Positions 18,293 through 26,314 of a DNA stretch of 38,594 nucleotides are shown one piece after another. Source of the DNA: Sphingomonadaceae bacterium. GTDB taxonomy: Bacteria; Pseudomonadota; Alphaproteobacteria; Sphingomonadales; Sphingomonadaceae. Made by a program: the position numbers and the translations under genes. The stretch lies in the NCBI GenBank assembly GCA_021741065.1, contig JAIOYN010000009.1:1-38594 (forward strand), read 5' to 3'. Position 1 is the stretch's first letter. Each line of letters starts with the position of its first letter. The notes below the pieces were generated by a model that was not told the origin of the DNA, ran no database searches, and saw nothing but the letters and a program-made list of their open reading frames with translations.

Positions 18293-18490
18293 TTGGGCAG
18301 AGTCTGGTTCCGTTTGCAAAGCGAATAGCAAAAGATGATGCAGTATTTGAATGCGTCGAAAGCCCGAAACGGCCGATGGTTCAGGGAGAAAAATCAGACC
18401 CGCCGGTGGGGACCGGTAGAGGACTGAAACCACGCGCTGAAAAAGCCGCAAAGTGAGGCCGTTCGGAAATTCCGGGCGGCCTTGTTTTTT
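18293..18490 (+). ncRNA. Predicted structured small RNA of unknown family (about 200 nt)
   Basis: No protein gene fits here, yet the + strand has a promoter-like pair (18259-18286) and a strong intrinsic terminator (18456-18490). Between them are nested perfect helices: 18302-18309 with 18392-18399 (8 bp, one G-U), directly stacked on 18310-18315 with 18367-18372 (CCGTTT/AAACGG, 6 bp), and inside that 18337-18342 with 18352-18357 (6 bp, one G-U). A separate hairpin 18403-18416 has stem CCGGT/ACCGG and a GGGG loop. GGTTCAG (18378-18384) can also pair with 18424-18431 with one bulge, giving a pseudoknot or an alternative fold. I do not recognise tmRNA, RNase P RNA or SRP RNA. A divergent 6S RNA cannot be excluded. 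Confidence 0.55.
18456..18490 (+). terminator. Strong intrinsic terminator of the predicted small RNA
   Basis: A 12-bp stem pairs 18456-18467 with 18471-18482 around an AAT loop; only two pairs are G-U. It is followed by TG and six T residues (18485-18490). The T-run is on the + strand only, so it does not serve the leftward lolC/E transcript. Confidence 0.8.
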
Positions 18491-18535
18491 GTTGTGGTTA
18501 ATTTTGCAGACTATTTTTTGTCATGATTTTTTAGC

Positions 18536-18563
18536 CTTGCATTTTTTCCGGCACATCCCATCT
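18536..18563 (+). promoter_or_regulatory. Heat-shock (RpoH-type) promoter of hsp20
   Basis: CTTGCA (18536-18541) and CCCATCT (18557-18563) resemble the sigma32 consensus CTTGAA / CCCATNT with about 15 bases between. The position is about 100 bases upstream of a small heat-shock gene. A perfect 9-bp inverted repeat begins two bases downstream (18565-18585). Confidence 0.55.
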
Positions 18564-18564
18564 T

Positions 18565-18657
18565 GCCTTTCGGAGGCCGAAAGGCTCCAAAAACGAACAT
18601 GTTGGCCGCTGCATTTGCGGGGTTAGCGATGAACCAAATTGCTTGAAGGAGAATTTG
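18565..18657 (+). promoter_or_regulatory. ROSE-like RNA thermometer in the hsp20 leader
   Basis: The leader has three consecutive stem-loops: GCCTTTCGG/CCGAAAGGC (18565-18585, perfect), CCGC/GCGG (18606-18620), and a 3' hairpin in which CAAATT (18635-18640) pairs with AATTTG (18652-18657). The last hairpin encloses TTGCT (18639-18643) facing the Shine-Dalgarno AAGGAG (18646-18651). A U(U/C)GCU stretch opposite the Shine-Dalgarno, including a G-G mismatch, is the diagnostic feature of ROSE thermometers, which melt on heating and allow small-Hsp translation. If transcription starts near 18570, part of the first stem's 5' arm would be missing from the RNA. Confidence 0.6.
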
Positions 18658-18659
18658 TA

Positions 18660-19145
18660 ATGACGCGTTTTGATTTTACACCCTACCGCCGGAACACTGT
18701 TGGCTTTGACCGCCTATTCGAGCTGCTCGAAAGCACAGGCCGTGCCGCGCAGAATGAGAATTACCCCCCGTTCAACATCGAGCGCACTGGTGAGAATGAT
18801 TATAAAGTAACTGTCGCCGTTGCTGGGTTCAAGACGGATGAGATCGACATAATTGCGCAACAGAATTTGCTCATCGTCACCGGCAGCAAACATTCCGAAA
18901 GCAATGATAATCGCGATTTCCTGCATATGGGCATCGCGAACCGGAACTTCGAACGCCGGTTTCAACTTGCAGACCATATTCATGTGATCGATGCAGACAT
19001 GGCAGACGGTCTTTTGATTATCACCCTATTACGAGAGGTGCCCGAAGCGTTAAAGCCACGCAAAATTGCGATTGGCGCGAAAGCGGCGTCCACGGTGATT
19101 GAACATGATGCAGCGCCCAAGAAAAAAGGGCCGAAAGCGGCTTAA
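18660..19145 (+). CDS. Small heat-shock protein, Hsp20/IbpA family
   Basis: A 161-residue alpha-crystallin-type chaperone that holds unfolding proteins in the cytoplasm. It starts MTRFDFTPYRRNTVGFDRLFELLE, the conserved N-terminus of alphaproteobacterial class A sHsps, at ATG 18660 eight bases after AAGGAG. The alpha-crystallin domain runs from about 40 to 135 (YPPFNIERTGENDYKVTVAV ... GLLIITLLREVPE). A short PRKIAI segment (about 140) matches the I-x-I C-terminal anchor, followed by a Lys/Ala-rich tail. It is a single-gene unit with its own heat-type promoter, thermometer-like leader and downstream hairpin. Confidence 0.95.
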   Translation: MTRFDFTPYRRNTVGFDRLFELLESTGRAAQNENYPPFNIERTGENDYKVTVAVAGFKTDEIDIIAQQNLLIVTGSKHSESNDNRDFLHMGIANRNFERRFQLADHIHVIDADMADGLLIITLLREVPEALKPRKIAIGAKAASTVIEHDAAPKKKGPKAA

Positions 19146-19158
19146 GCATTAGAAAATG

Positions 19159-19190
19159 GGGCGGCAGGATAAAACCGCCGCCCTGTCTCT
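19159..19190. terminator. Hairpin between convergent hsp20 and pyrG
   Basis: GGGCGGC (19159-19165) pairs with GCCGCCC (19177-19183), with an 11-base loop. The downstream sequence is only moderately T-rich on the + strand (TGTCTCTGTT) and carries CATTTTC on the - strand. It probably serves both genes weakly. Confidence 0.5.
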
Positions 19191-19191
19191 G

Positions 19192-20826
19192 TTATACCAA
19201 TCGGATTTGCGTTAGCGCAGCCTTCACAAAGCTTGCGAACAAGGGGTGCGGCGCAAATGGGCGTGATTTCAATTCTGGGTGGAACTGCACGCCGATAAAC
19301 CAAGGATGATCCCGACGTTCGACAATTTCGGGCAATTCGCCATCGGGCGACATACCGCTGAACACCAATCCGCCTTGCTCCAGCGCATCCTTATAATGGA
19401 CATTCACCTCATAACGGTGGCGATGCCGCTCGGATATGTCCTTCGTGCCGTAAATGGACGCGACATGGCTGTTGCCATCCAGCACGGCATCATAAGCGCC
19501 CAAACGCATCGTGCCGCCCATATCTCCGCCCGTTTCGCGCTTTTGAATGCCCTCTTGGCTCATCCATTCGGTGATAATGCCCACAATTGGTTCATTTGTG
19601 GGGCCAAATTCCGTACTGGATGCGCCCGACAGTCCTGCGGTGTTCCGCGCGCCTTCTATACATGCCATTTGCATGCCTAAGCAGATCCCGAAAAAGGGCA
19701 CCTGGCGTTCACGCGCGAATTTGACGGCCGCAATTTTGCCTTCGGAGCCGCGTTCACCAAATCCGCCAGGAACCAAAATGGCGTTCATGGGCTCAAGCGC
19801 GGTTGCAATGTCATCTTCGGATTGCTCGAACAATTCGGCGTCAATCCATTTGATATTGACCTTCACCCGGTTCGACAGGCCGCCATGCGTTAAAGCTTCG
19901 TTCAGTGATTTATACGCATCCGCAAGGCCGACATATTTGCCGACAACACCGATGGTCACTTCACCTTCCGGGTTGGACTGCCGATCGATGATATCGTCCC
20001 AACGGCTAAGGTCAGGCGCGCCTTCCGATTCAAGGCCAAATGCCCGCAACACTTCGGTATCAAGGCCTTCGGCATGATATTGCAGGGGCACGGCATAAAT
20101 GCTCTTTGCGTCCAAAGCAGGAATAACCGCCTCTTTGCGGACGTTACAAAATGCCGCAATCTTGGAGCGCTCGGCCTCCGGAAGCGGATGTTCACAGCGA
20201 CACAGCAACACATCGGGTTGAATACCCAAGGATGTCAGCTCGCGCACGCTGTGCTGGGTGGGCTTCGTTTTCAATTCACCCGCAGCGGCAATATAGGGAA
20301 CCAAGGTCACATGCACCGATAAGGTCCGTTCGCGACCCAGCTCGTTACGCAGTTGGCGAATGGCCTCAATAAACGGTAGCGATTCGATATCGCCCACAGT
20401 GCCGCCGATTTCGCACAGAACAAAATCCAAATCCTGCGTCTCGGCCTTGGCGAATTCTTTAATGGCGTCGGTAACGTGCGGGATGACCTGCACCGTTGCG
20501 CCCAAATAATCACCGCGGCGCTCTTTTTGGATAATATTCTGATAGATCCTGCCCGACGTGATATTGTCCGACTGCCGAGCCGAAACGCCAGTAAAGCGTT
20601 CATAATGGCCAAGGTCGAGATCGGTCTCGGCTCCGTCATCGGTCACATAGACTTCGCCATGTTGATAAGGCGACATGGTGCCTGGGTCGACATTCAAATA
20701 AGGGTCAAACTTCCGTATGCGGACGCGGTAGCCGCGCGCCTGCAACAGGGCGGCAAGCGATGCCGCCATAAGACCTTTGCCAAGCGAGGAGACCACGCCA
20801 CCGGTGATAAAAATGAACCGTGTCAT
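19192..20826 (-). CDS. pyrG: CTP synthase
   Basis: A 544-residue protein that aminates UTP to CTP with glutamine and ATP. The N-terminal amidoligase domain begins [28 protein letters not shown], with P-loop [10 protein letters not shown]. The C-terminal class I glutamine amidotransferase carries [14 protein letters not shown] with the catalytic cysteine and [12 protein letters not shown] with the His/Glu pair. Length is typical. The start is ATG 20826-20824; no obvious Shine-Dalgarno is seen, which is odd for a housekeeping gene. It follows secG by 99 bases in a tpiA-secG-pyrG order seen in many proteobacteria. Confidence 0.97.
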   Translation of the reverse strand: MTRFIFITGGVVSSLGKGLMAASLAALLQARGYRVRIRKFDPYLNVDPGTMSPYQHGEVYVTDDGAETDLDLGHYERFTGVSARQSDNITSGRIYQNIIQKERRGDYLGATVQVIPHVTDAIKEFAKAETQDLDFVLCEIGGTVGDIESLPFIEAIRQLRNELGRERTLSVHVTLVPYIAAAGELKTKPTQHSVRELTSLGIQPDVLLCRCEHPLPEAERSKIAAFCNVRKEAVIPALDAKSIYAVPLQYHAEGLDTEVLRAFGLESEGAPDLSRWDDIIDRQSNPEGEVTIGVVGKYVGLADAYKSLNEALTHGGLSNRVKVNIKWIDAELFEQSEDDIATALEPMNAILVPGGFGERGSEGKIAAVKFARERQVPFFGICLGMQMACIEGARNTAGLSGASSTEFGPTNEPIVGIITEWMSQEGIQKRETGGDMGGTMRLGAYDAVLDGNSHVASIYGTKDISERHRHRYEVNVHYKDALEQGGLVFSGMSPDGELPEIVERRDHPWFIGVQFHPELKSRPFAPHPLFASFVKAALTQIRLV

Positions 20827-20925
20827 GGGAGAAAAGGCCTAAGCCAACTTTGCACCAAAACACAAGCGCACGAATCCGCCAGATGAAAATTAACTTGTGT
20901 AAAACGGTTTTTCCGACCGGAACGA

Positions 20926-21291
20926 TTATTTGTCGAGCGGCACTTCGGTTGCAGGCGCTGGAACGGCGGGGGTCGCAGCCGCCGGCGCAGTCGTTGCAGG
21001 CGCGGTAGGCGCCGCAGGCACTTCCGTCCGTTGCAGGCTGTTGTCGATTTCGCCGCTATTGCCCTTTTTCGCCGCAACAAAGGCCAATGATATCGACAGA
21101 ATGATGAAAACGGTCGCCAGTATCGTGGTTGTGCGCGTCAAAAAGTCTGCTGCACCGCGGGCCGACATCAGGCCCGATGGGCTTCCCCCCATGCCCAAGC
21201 CGCCGCCTTCGGAGCGCTGCATCAAGATGACGCCAACGAGCGATGCCGCGATAATGGCCTGAACGACTATGAGAAAATGAAAAAGACCCAT
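20926..21291 (-). CDS. secG: Preprotein translocase subunit SecG
   Basis: A 121-residue protein of the SecYEG channel. It starts MGLFHFLIVVQAIIAASLVGVILMQRSEGGGLGMGG at ATG 21291-21289; a GTG upstream at 21342 is less likely. There are two TM helices (about 2-22 and 52-72) joined by the conserved QRSEGGGLG loop and a FLTRTTTILA segment. The C-terminal 40 residues are an Ala/Pro/Thr-rich low-complexity tail, common in alphaproteobacterial SecG. It lies 79 bases downstream of tpiA. Confidence 0.95.
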   Translation of the reverse strand: MGLFHFLIVVQAIIAASLVGVILMQRSEGGGLGMGGSPSGLMSARGAADFLTRTTTILATVFIILSISLAFVAAKKGNSGEIDNSLQRTEVPAAPTAPATTAPAAATPAVPAPATEVPLDK

Positions 21292-21370
21292 GAGAGAAAT
21301 TCCGAATATAAATGGCGAAGTACCAAAGTTTATGGGGCTCACATAGCGAGCGCATCCAAATTCTTCAATG

Positions 21371-22117
21371 CTATTCGCCGCTGGCCTGAGCTGCGGCCAA
21401 TATGGGCTGGAATTTAGTAGCAGTCAGGCTGGCCCCGCCAATTAATCCGCCATCTACATTTGGCACCGCCAAAAGCTGCGCGGCATTGTCGCCATTCATG
21501 GAGCCTCCATATAAAATACGTATCTTTTCGCCCTCCGCGCCAAAACGCGTAACCAGCGCAGCGCGAATGGCGGCATGCATGTCCGCCACATCGGCTGGTT
21601 CGGCAACGCGGCCCGTTCCAATCGCCCACACAGGCTCGTAAGCAACACTGAGCCAAGTGCCTGCAGAGGCGTCAGGTAAAGAACTTGCCACTTGGCCGAG
21701 GACAACTTCTAACGCTTTTCCCGCCTCGCGTTCGTCCAGCGTTTCGCCGACGCACACAATGGCTTTCAAACCAGCAGACTTGGCCGCTTCGGCTTTCGCA
21801 CAGACATCACTGTCCTTTTCCCGCTGCGCTGCGCGACGTTCGCTATGGCCTACAATCGTAAGCACCGCACCTGCGTCCGATAACATGTCAGCGGAAATGC
21901 AACCTGTATGCGCCCCAGCCCTTTGCATGTGGCAATCCTGACCGCCAATTGGAAACGCACCAACGGCGGTGACAGCACGTGTAATAAGCGTGGCCGGCAA
22001 ACACACCGCAGAATCTACAGATGGATATAGCTGCGCCAGGTCAGAAATGGCCGTTATCTCGTCCAGATCACGGGACACACCATTCATTTTCCAATTTCCG
22101 ACGATAAACTTGCGCAT
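21371..22117 (-). CDS. tpiA: Triosephosphate isomerase
   Basis: A 248-residue TIM-barrel enzyme that interconverts dihydroxyacetone phosphate and glyceraldehyde-3-phosphate. It starts MRKFIVGNWKMNG at ATG 22117-22115, five bases after GAGGTG; the longer open frame upstream has no support. The lysine of GNWKMNG, IVGHSERR (catalytic His), AYEPVWAIGTG (catalytic Glu and flexible loop) and LYGGSMNGDNA with DGGLIGGASL (phosphate binding) are all present. First gene of tpiA-secG-pyrG, divergent from the PpiD-like gene. Confidence 0.97.
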   Translation of the reverse strand: MRKFIVGNWKMNGVSRDLDEITAISDLAQLYPSVDSAVCLPATLITRAVTAVGAFPIGGQDCHMQRAGAHTGCISADMLSDAGAVLTIVGHSERRAAQREKDSDVCAKAEAAKSAGLKAIVCVGETLDEREAGKALEVVLGQVASSLPDASAGTWLSVAYEPVWAIGTGRVAEPADVADMHAAIRAALVTRFGAEGEKIRILYGGSMNGDNAAQLLAVPNVDGGLIGGASLTATKFQPILAAAQASGE

Positions 22118-22270
22118 CTGGCACCTCAAAATTTCATGGGCTACGAATCTGTGTTGGCTATCCATGCTTTCCATCATTTGGGCAAGTCTATCCCTTGATT
22201 GCAAGCGGCTTGCCGCCTAAAGCGTCTCGCACAAGCCACTTAGCGCCGTATCCGCAGGAAATCGTAGTTC

Positions 22271-24211
22271 ATGATTAGCTCTATCCGTTCTCTCATTAAT
22301 TCAAAATTCGGCGCGATTTTCGCGCTCGCTTTCATTGGATTAATCGCCATTGCCTTTGCACTTGGCGATGTAAGCGGTTCGAGCAATTTCGGCGCGTTAA
22401 GCGGCGGCAACGTCGCCCGCGTAGGGGACAAGGACATCACCTTAGGTGAACTGAATGACTCATTGGAAAACCAGTTGAGGGCGGAACGTCAAAACGTTCC
22501 AACGCTTGATATGACCCAATTTGTCGATAGCGGTGGGCTCGACTCCACTTTGGAACAATTAATCAACCGTTATGCAATCACGGTTTTTGGTGAAAATTAT
22601 GGCGTGGCCGTGAGCAAGCGTCTGGTCGACTCCGAAATACGAAAGATCCCGGGGGCTATGGGGCTGGACGGAAAGTTCAGCGCCGATGCGTTTCGCGCCT
22701 TTGCCCAACAAATCGGCGTCAGTGAAAAAGCAATACGCGACGATTTAACCCAAAGTTTATTCGCACAGCAGATTTTGCCTGCAGCCGCCAGCGGACCAGC
22801 CGCACCTGACGGCATGACCTTGCCTTATGCGTCATTGATGCTGGAGCAGCGTACCGGGCAAATCGCGTCCATCCCGGCGACAGCATTTTTGCCGACACGC
22901 GCGCCAAGCGAGGCCGTGCTGGCGAAGTTCTACAGCGACAATGCAACAAAGTTCACCATCCCTGAAAAGCGTGCGGTTAGCTATGCTATCTTCGGACGCG
23001 ACATCATTGCGCAACGCGCCAAGCCGAGCGACACCGACATTGCCGCATATTATAAGGCCAATGCGGCCCAGTTTGCGGCGTCACAAACGCGTAACATCAG
23101 CCAAGTCATCGTCCCAACGGAGGCGGCTGCAAAATCCGTAGTCGCGCAAGTTGCTGCCGGTAAATCGCTACCTGCCGTTGCTAATGAACTGGGGCTATCG
23201 GTGACGACAGCGGCAAATGTGACCAAAGATAGCCTGACAAGCTCCGCAACGGCGGCAGTGGCCAATGCGGTTTTTGCCGCGGCACAGGGAAGCGTTGCCA
23301 AGCCTGCACGGGGTAAGTTGGGCTGGGCCGTGATCCGGGTCGATACCATTAACAATGTCGCGGCAAAGTCACTGGCGGCCGCGCGTGCCGACATTGAGAA
23401 GGATTTGCTCAAAACACGCAGCGAAGAGATGCTGACCGAAATGACCGCAGAGATAGAAGATGCGTTTGCAGACGGCGCAACGATTTCCGATGTGGCGAAG
23501 CAGAATGGTTTAACAGTCAATAACTCGCCTAAGTTGCTTGCGACCGGGCAGGACATCAGCAATCCTGCCTATAAGCCAATCCCAGAAATGGAGGCCATGT
23601 TGCCCGCTGCATTCCAGATGGAAACCAGCGGCGAGGCGCAATTGATTGAGTTGGTGCCTGGCGAGAAATTCGCCATGATTGCTGTTGCTGATTTGGAAGA
23701 AGCCGCACCGCCGCCCTTGGATGACGTACGCAGCATCGTTCAACAGCAATGGGCTTTGTCGGAAGGCGCAAAGGCCGCACGTTCCGCGGCGGATGCCATG
23801 CGCAAGGCGGTAGACGCTGGGCAGCCACTTCAAGCGGCGCTTGCCGCCGCGGGTATCAAGGGCGCCCAAGTTGAGCGGCTTAGCGGCACCCGCGCAGACA
23901 TCTCCCGCGAGGGGCAGCCCGTTCCCCCGCCATTGTCCATGATGTTCGCCATGAAAAAGGGGACGGCAAAGATTCTGGCGGCGGGTGGAGATCGTGGCTG
24001 GTATGTTGTGCATCTTAACGACGTTATAAAGGGTGACGCGCGTGGTAATGCACCCATGCTGATGGCACGCAAGCAAGAGCTCACAGGCATATTGCAACAA
24101 GAATATGCCGCGCAGATGATCGTATCGGCCGCTAAAGATGTCGGCGTTGAAAAAAATAAAGGTGGTATCGAAGAACTCCGCACCCGCCTGACAAACCGTG
24201 ACGGTAACTAA
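22271..24211 (+). CDS. PpiD/SurA-type peptidylprolyl isomerase, membrane-anchored periplasmic foldase
   Basis: A 646-residue protein with one N-terminal TM anchor (about 13-31, FGAIFALAFIGLIAIAFALG), then a SurA-N-like helical region (GGNVARVGDKDITLGELNDSLENQLR, about 45-170). A parvulin (PpiC) domain lies around 270-365 (TRNISQVIVPTEAAAKSV...KLGWAVIRV), and a further helical region follows to the C-terminus. The architecture matches PpiD, which assists folding of proteins emerging from SecYEG. The parvulin domain lacks several usual His and Cys active-site residues, so the chaperone role may dominate. It opens the long rightward cluster; its stop overlaps the trpE start. Confidence 0.88.
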   Translation: MISSIRSLINSKFGAIFALAFIGLIAIAFALGDVSGSSNFGALSGGNVARVGDKDITLGELNDSLENQLRAERQNVPTLDMTQFVDSGGLDSTLEQLINRYAITVFGENYGVAVSKRLVDSEIRKIPGAMGLDGKFSADAFRAFAQQIGVSEKAIRDDLTQSLFAQQILPAAASGPAAPDGMTLPYASLMLEQRTGQIASIPATAFLPTRAPSEAVLAKFYSDNATKFTIPEKRAVSYAIFGRDIIAQRAKPSDTDIAAYYKANAAQFAASQTRNISQVIVPTEAAAKSVVAQVAAGKSLPAVANELGLSVTTAANVTKDSLTSSATAAVANAVFAAAQGSVAKPARGKLGWAVIRVDTINNVAAKSLAAARADIEKDLLKTRSEEMLTEMTAEIEDAFADGATISDVAKQNGLTVNNSPKLLATGQDISNPAYKPIPEMEAMLPAAFQMETSGEAQLIELVPGEKFAMIAVADLEEAAPPPLDDVRSIVQQQWALSEGAKAARSAADAMRKAVDAGQPLQAALAAAGIKGAQVERLSGTRADISREGQPVPPPLSMMFAMKKGTAKILAAGGDRGWYVVHLNDVIKGDARGNAPMLMARKQELTGILQQEYAAQMIVSAAKDVGVEKNKGGIEELRTRLTNRDGN

Positions 24212-25673
24212 GCCACAGCTCATCTGGCGAAAGCGCATTGCTGACACCGAAACACCGGTGTCAGCGGCGCTGAAATTGTTTGAGGCAGAGCGCGGCGATT
24301 TCATTTTGGAGTCAGTCGAAGGCGGCGAAACACGCGGTCGCCATAGCCTTATTGGAATTGCCCCCGACCTTGTGTTCCGCGCCGCTGGCGACAAGGCAGA
24401 AATCAACACCCAATGGATGACCGATCGGGAGGCGTTTGTGCCCGCCCCGCTACCGTCACTCGATGCCTTGCGTGCCTTGGCAGCGCAATGTCGAATGGAT
24501 GTCCCTGAAGAATTGCCACCTGCCCTTGCCTGTCTCGTGGGCTATTTCGGCTATGAGACCATCGGTCTTGTCGAGAAGCTTCCGCGCGCGCCGCAATCGT
24601 CGTTGGAATTGCCGGACATGCTGTTTGTGCGACCAACCGTCATTCTTTTGTTCGACCGCTTGAAGGACGAGATGTTCCTCGTCTCGCCTGTTTGGACGGG
24701 CATGGAGGATACCCAAGCTGTTGCGGGCGCGTATGAGCGTTTGGATGAGGCCGAGCGGCTGCTCGATGCAGGGCATGTTGACAAGGTTCAGCCAGCTTCG
24801 CAGGACGATGGACAAGAGCTGAAGCTGCAGCCGGTGCTGCCAGCAGGGCGCTATTCCGAAATGGTAGCCTCAGCCAAGGATTATATCCAGGCAGGCGACA
24901 TTTTTCAGGTGGTGCTGGCACAGCGGTTCACCGCGCCTTTTGCTCTGCCGCCTGTCCATCTCTATCGCGCATTGCGGCGGATAAACCCTTCGCCGTTTCT
25001 GTATTTTATCGACCTTCCGGGATTTGCGCTCATCGGGTCGAGCCCGGAAATCTTGGTGCGTGCGCGCGGCGGTGAAGTAACGATCCGTCCCATAGCGGGA
25101 ACACGGCCGCGTGGGAAAACCAGCCTTGAGGATGCAGAAAACAAAGTATCTTTGCTGGCGGATCCTAAAGAGCGCGCGGAACATCTCATGCTACTTGACC
25201 TTGGTCGCAACGATGTTGGGCGCGTGACAAAGGGCGGCAGCGTGACCGTCACAGACAGTTATATGGTCGAATTTTACAGCCATGTGATGCACATCGTGTC
25301 GAATGTTGTAGGCGAATTGGCGGATGATAAAGACGCCATTGATGCCTTATTCGCTGGCTTTCCAGCAGGCACTGTGTCCGGCGCGCCCAAGGTCCGCGCG
25401 TGCGAGATCATTGCCGAGTTAGAGCCAGAAACCCGCGGTGCATATGCGGGCGGGGTTGGCTATTTCTCCCCTAATGGCGACATGGATAGTTGTATCGTCC
25501 TGCGCACGGCGGTGGTCAAAGACGGCATCATGCATGTGCAGGCAGGCGCTGGCATTGTTGCCGACAGCAACCCCGAATATGAACAACGCGAGTGTGAGGC
25601 CAAGGCTGGCGCCCTGATCGCCGCGGCGCGCGAGGCCATTCGTGTAGCGGACGAAGCAAAATTTGGGCAATAG
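24198..25673 (+). CDS. trpE: Anthranilate synthase component I
   Basis: A 491-residue protein that converts chorismate to anthranilate with ammonia from TrpG. The GTG start at 24198 overlaps the PpiD-like gene by 14 bases; no in-frame ATG lies nearby and the N-terminus is family-like. FILESVEGG (about 34-42) carries the L-L-E-S tryptophan feedback site. The chorismate-binding core shows IRPIAGTRPRG, ENKVSLLADPKERAEHLMLLDLGRNDVGRV, FPAGTVSGAPKVRA and GAYAGGVGYF. There is no space for a leader peptide or attenuator, so transcription is probably from the foldase promoter. Confidence 0.96.
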   Translation: MTVTKPQLIWRKRIADTETPVSAALKLFEAERGDFILESVEGGETRGRHSLIGIAPDLVFRAAGDKAEINTQWMTDREAFVPAPLPSLDALRALAAQCRMDVPEELPPALACLVGYFGYETIGLVEKLPRAPQSSLELPDMLFVRPTVILLFDRLKDEMFLVSPVWTGMEDTQAVAGAYERLDEAERLLDAGHVDKVQPASQDDGQELKLQPVLPAGRYSEMVASAKDYIQAGDIFQVVLAQRFTAPFALPPVHLYRALRRINPSPFLYFIDLPGFALIGSSPEILVRARGGEVTIRPIAGTRPRGKTSLEDAENKVSLLADPKERAEHLMLLDLGRNDVGRVTKGGSVTVTDSYMVEFYSHVMHIVSNVVGELADDKDAIDALFAGFPAGTVSGAPKVRACEIIAELEPETRGAYAGGVGYFSPNGDMDSCIVLRTAVVKDGIMHVQAGAGIVADSNPEYEQRECEAKAGALIAAAREAIRVADEAKFGQ

Positions 25674-25714
25674 TGCCTCTTCCACCCATGCGGCAAAGCC
25701 GCTAGGGACGCCGC

Positions 25715-26314
25715 ATGATCTTAGTCATCGACAATTATGACAGCTTTACTTGGAACCTCGTCCATTATCTGATGGAGCTTGGCGCACAGGTTGAAGTTGT
25801 GCGCAATGACGACATTTCCGCAAGTCAGGCATTGTCATCCGGCGCGCAGGCTTTCCTGATATCTCCCGGTCCAAAAACGCCCAATGAAGCGGGCGTGAGC
25901 CTTGATCTCGTGGCCGCTTGCGCCGATGCTGGCAAGCCATTACTCGGCGTGTGCCTTGGTCACCAGACGATTGGGCAGCATTTTGGCGGGACTGTCGCGC
26001 GCGGTGGGTTAATGCATGGCAAAACCTCGCCCGTTACGCATGATAATAGCGGCCTTTTCGCAGGATTACCCTCCCCGTTTCTGGCGACGCGTTACCATTC
26101 CTTGATCGTTGAAAATGTTCCCCCAAGCTTGGTTATAAATGCCACCAGCGATGACAGCCATGTCATGGGCTTTCGCCACGCGACATTACCCATTCATAGC
26201 GTGCAATTTCATCCCGAAAGTATCGCGACCGAACATGGGCACGCCATGTTATCCAATTTCATGCGTATTGCGGGAATGGCGGTCTCAGAGCGCGCATTAA
26301 GGGAGCTCGCGTGA
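25715..26314 (+). CDS. trpG: Anthranilate synthase component II (glutamine amidotransferase)
   Basis: A 199-residue class I amidotransferase supplying ammonia to TrpE. It starts MILVIDNYDSFTWNLVHYL at ATG 25715 after AGGGA. The catalytic triad is visible: GVCLGHQTIG (Cys) and QFHPESIATEHGH (His, Glu). It sits 41 bases after trpE, and its TGA overlaps the trpD start (GTGA, 26311-26314). In some bacteria this subunit also serves aminodeoxychorismate synthase (PabA); the context favours tryptophan. Confidence 0.95.
   Translation: MILVIDNYDSFTWNLVHYLMELGAQVEVVRNDDISASQALSSGAQAFLISPGPKTPNEAGVSLDLVAACADAGKPLLGVCLGHQTIGQHFGGTVARGGLMHGKTSPVTHDNSGLFAGLPSPFLATRYHSLIVENVPPSLVINATSDDSHVMGFRHATLPIHSVQFHPESIATEHGHAMLSNFMRIAGMAVSERALRELA

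Noticed and set aside
18351-18419. A 22-codon open frame (ATG 18351 to TAG 18417) inside the predicted small RNA
   Set aside because: No Shine-Dalgarno, charged low-information peptide, and the sequence is explained by RNA helices.
18370-18440. Resemblance of the small-RNA region to a cobalamin riboswitch core (GGGA...CCCGC)
   Set aside because: The B12-box order and spacing do not fit, and no coding gene follows the terminator in the right position.
18230-18451. A 73-codon open frame on the - strand upstream of lolC/E
   Set aside because: Composition and the helix-rich region argue against coding; no recognised family and no clear ribosome binding site.
22201-22216. Overlapping short palindromes (GCAAG-CGG-CTTGC) in the tpiA/foldase divergent region
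   Set aside because: Only five base pairs each and the surrounding promoter hexamers are poor; could be chance.
23510-24409. A 299-codon open frame antisense to the foldase and trpE
   Set aside because: It is the shadow of well-supported genes on the other strand; the peptide has no family resemblance. The same holds for long antisense frames at 13435-14127, 27354-28298, 11001-11606 and 2344-2823.
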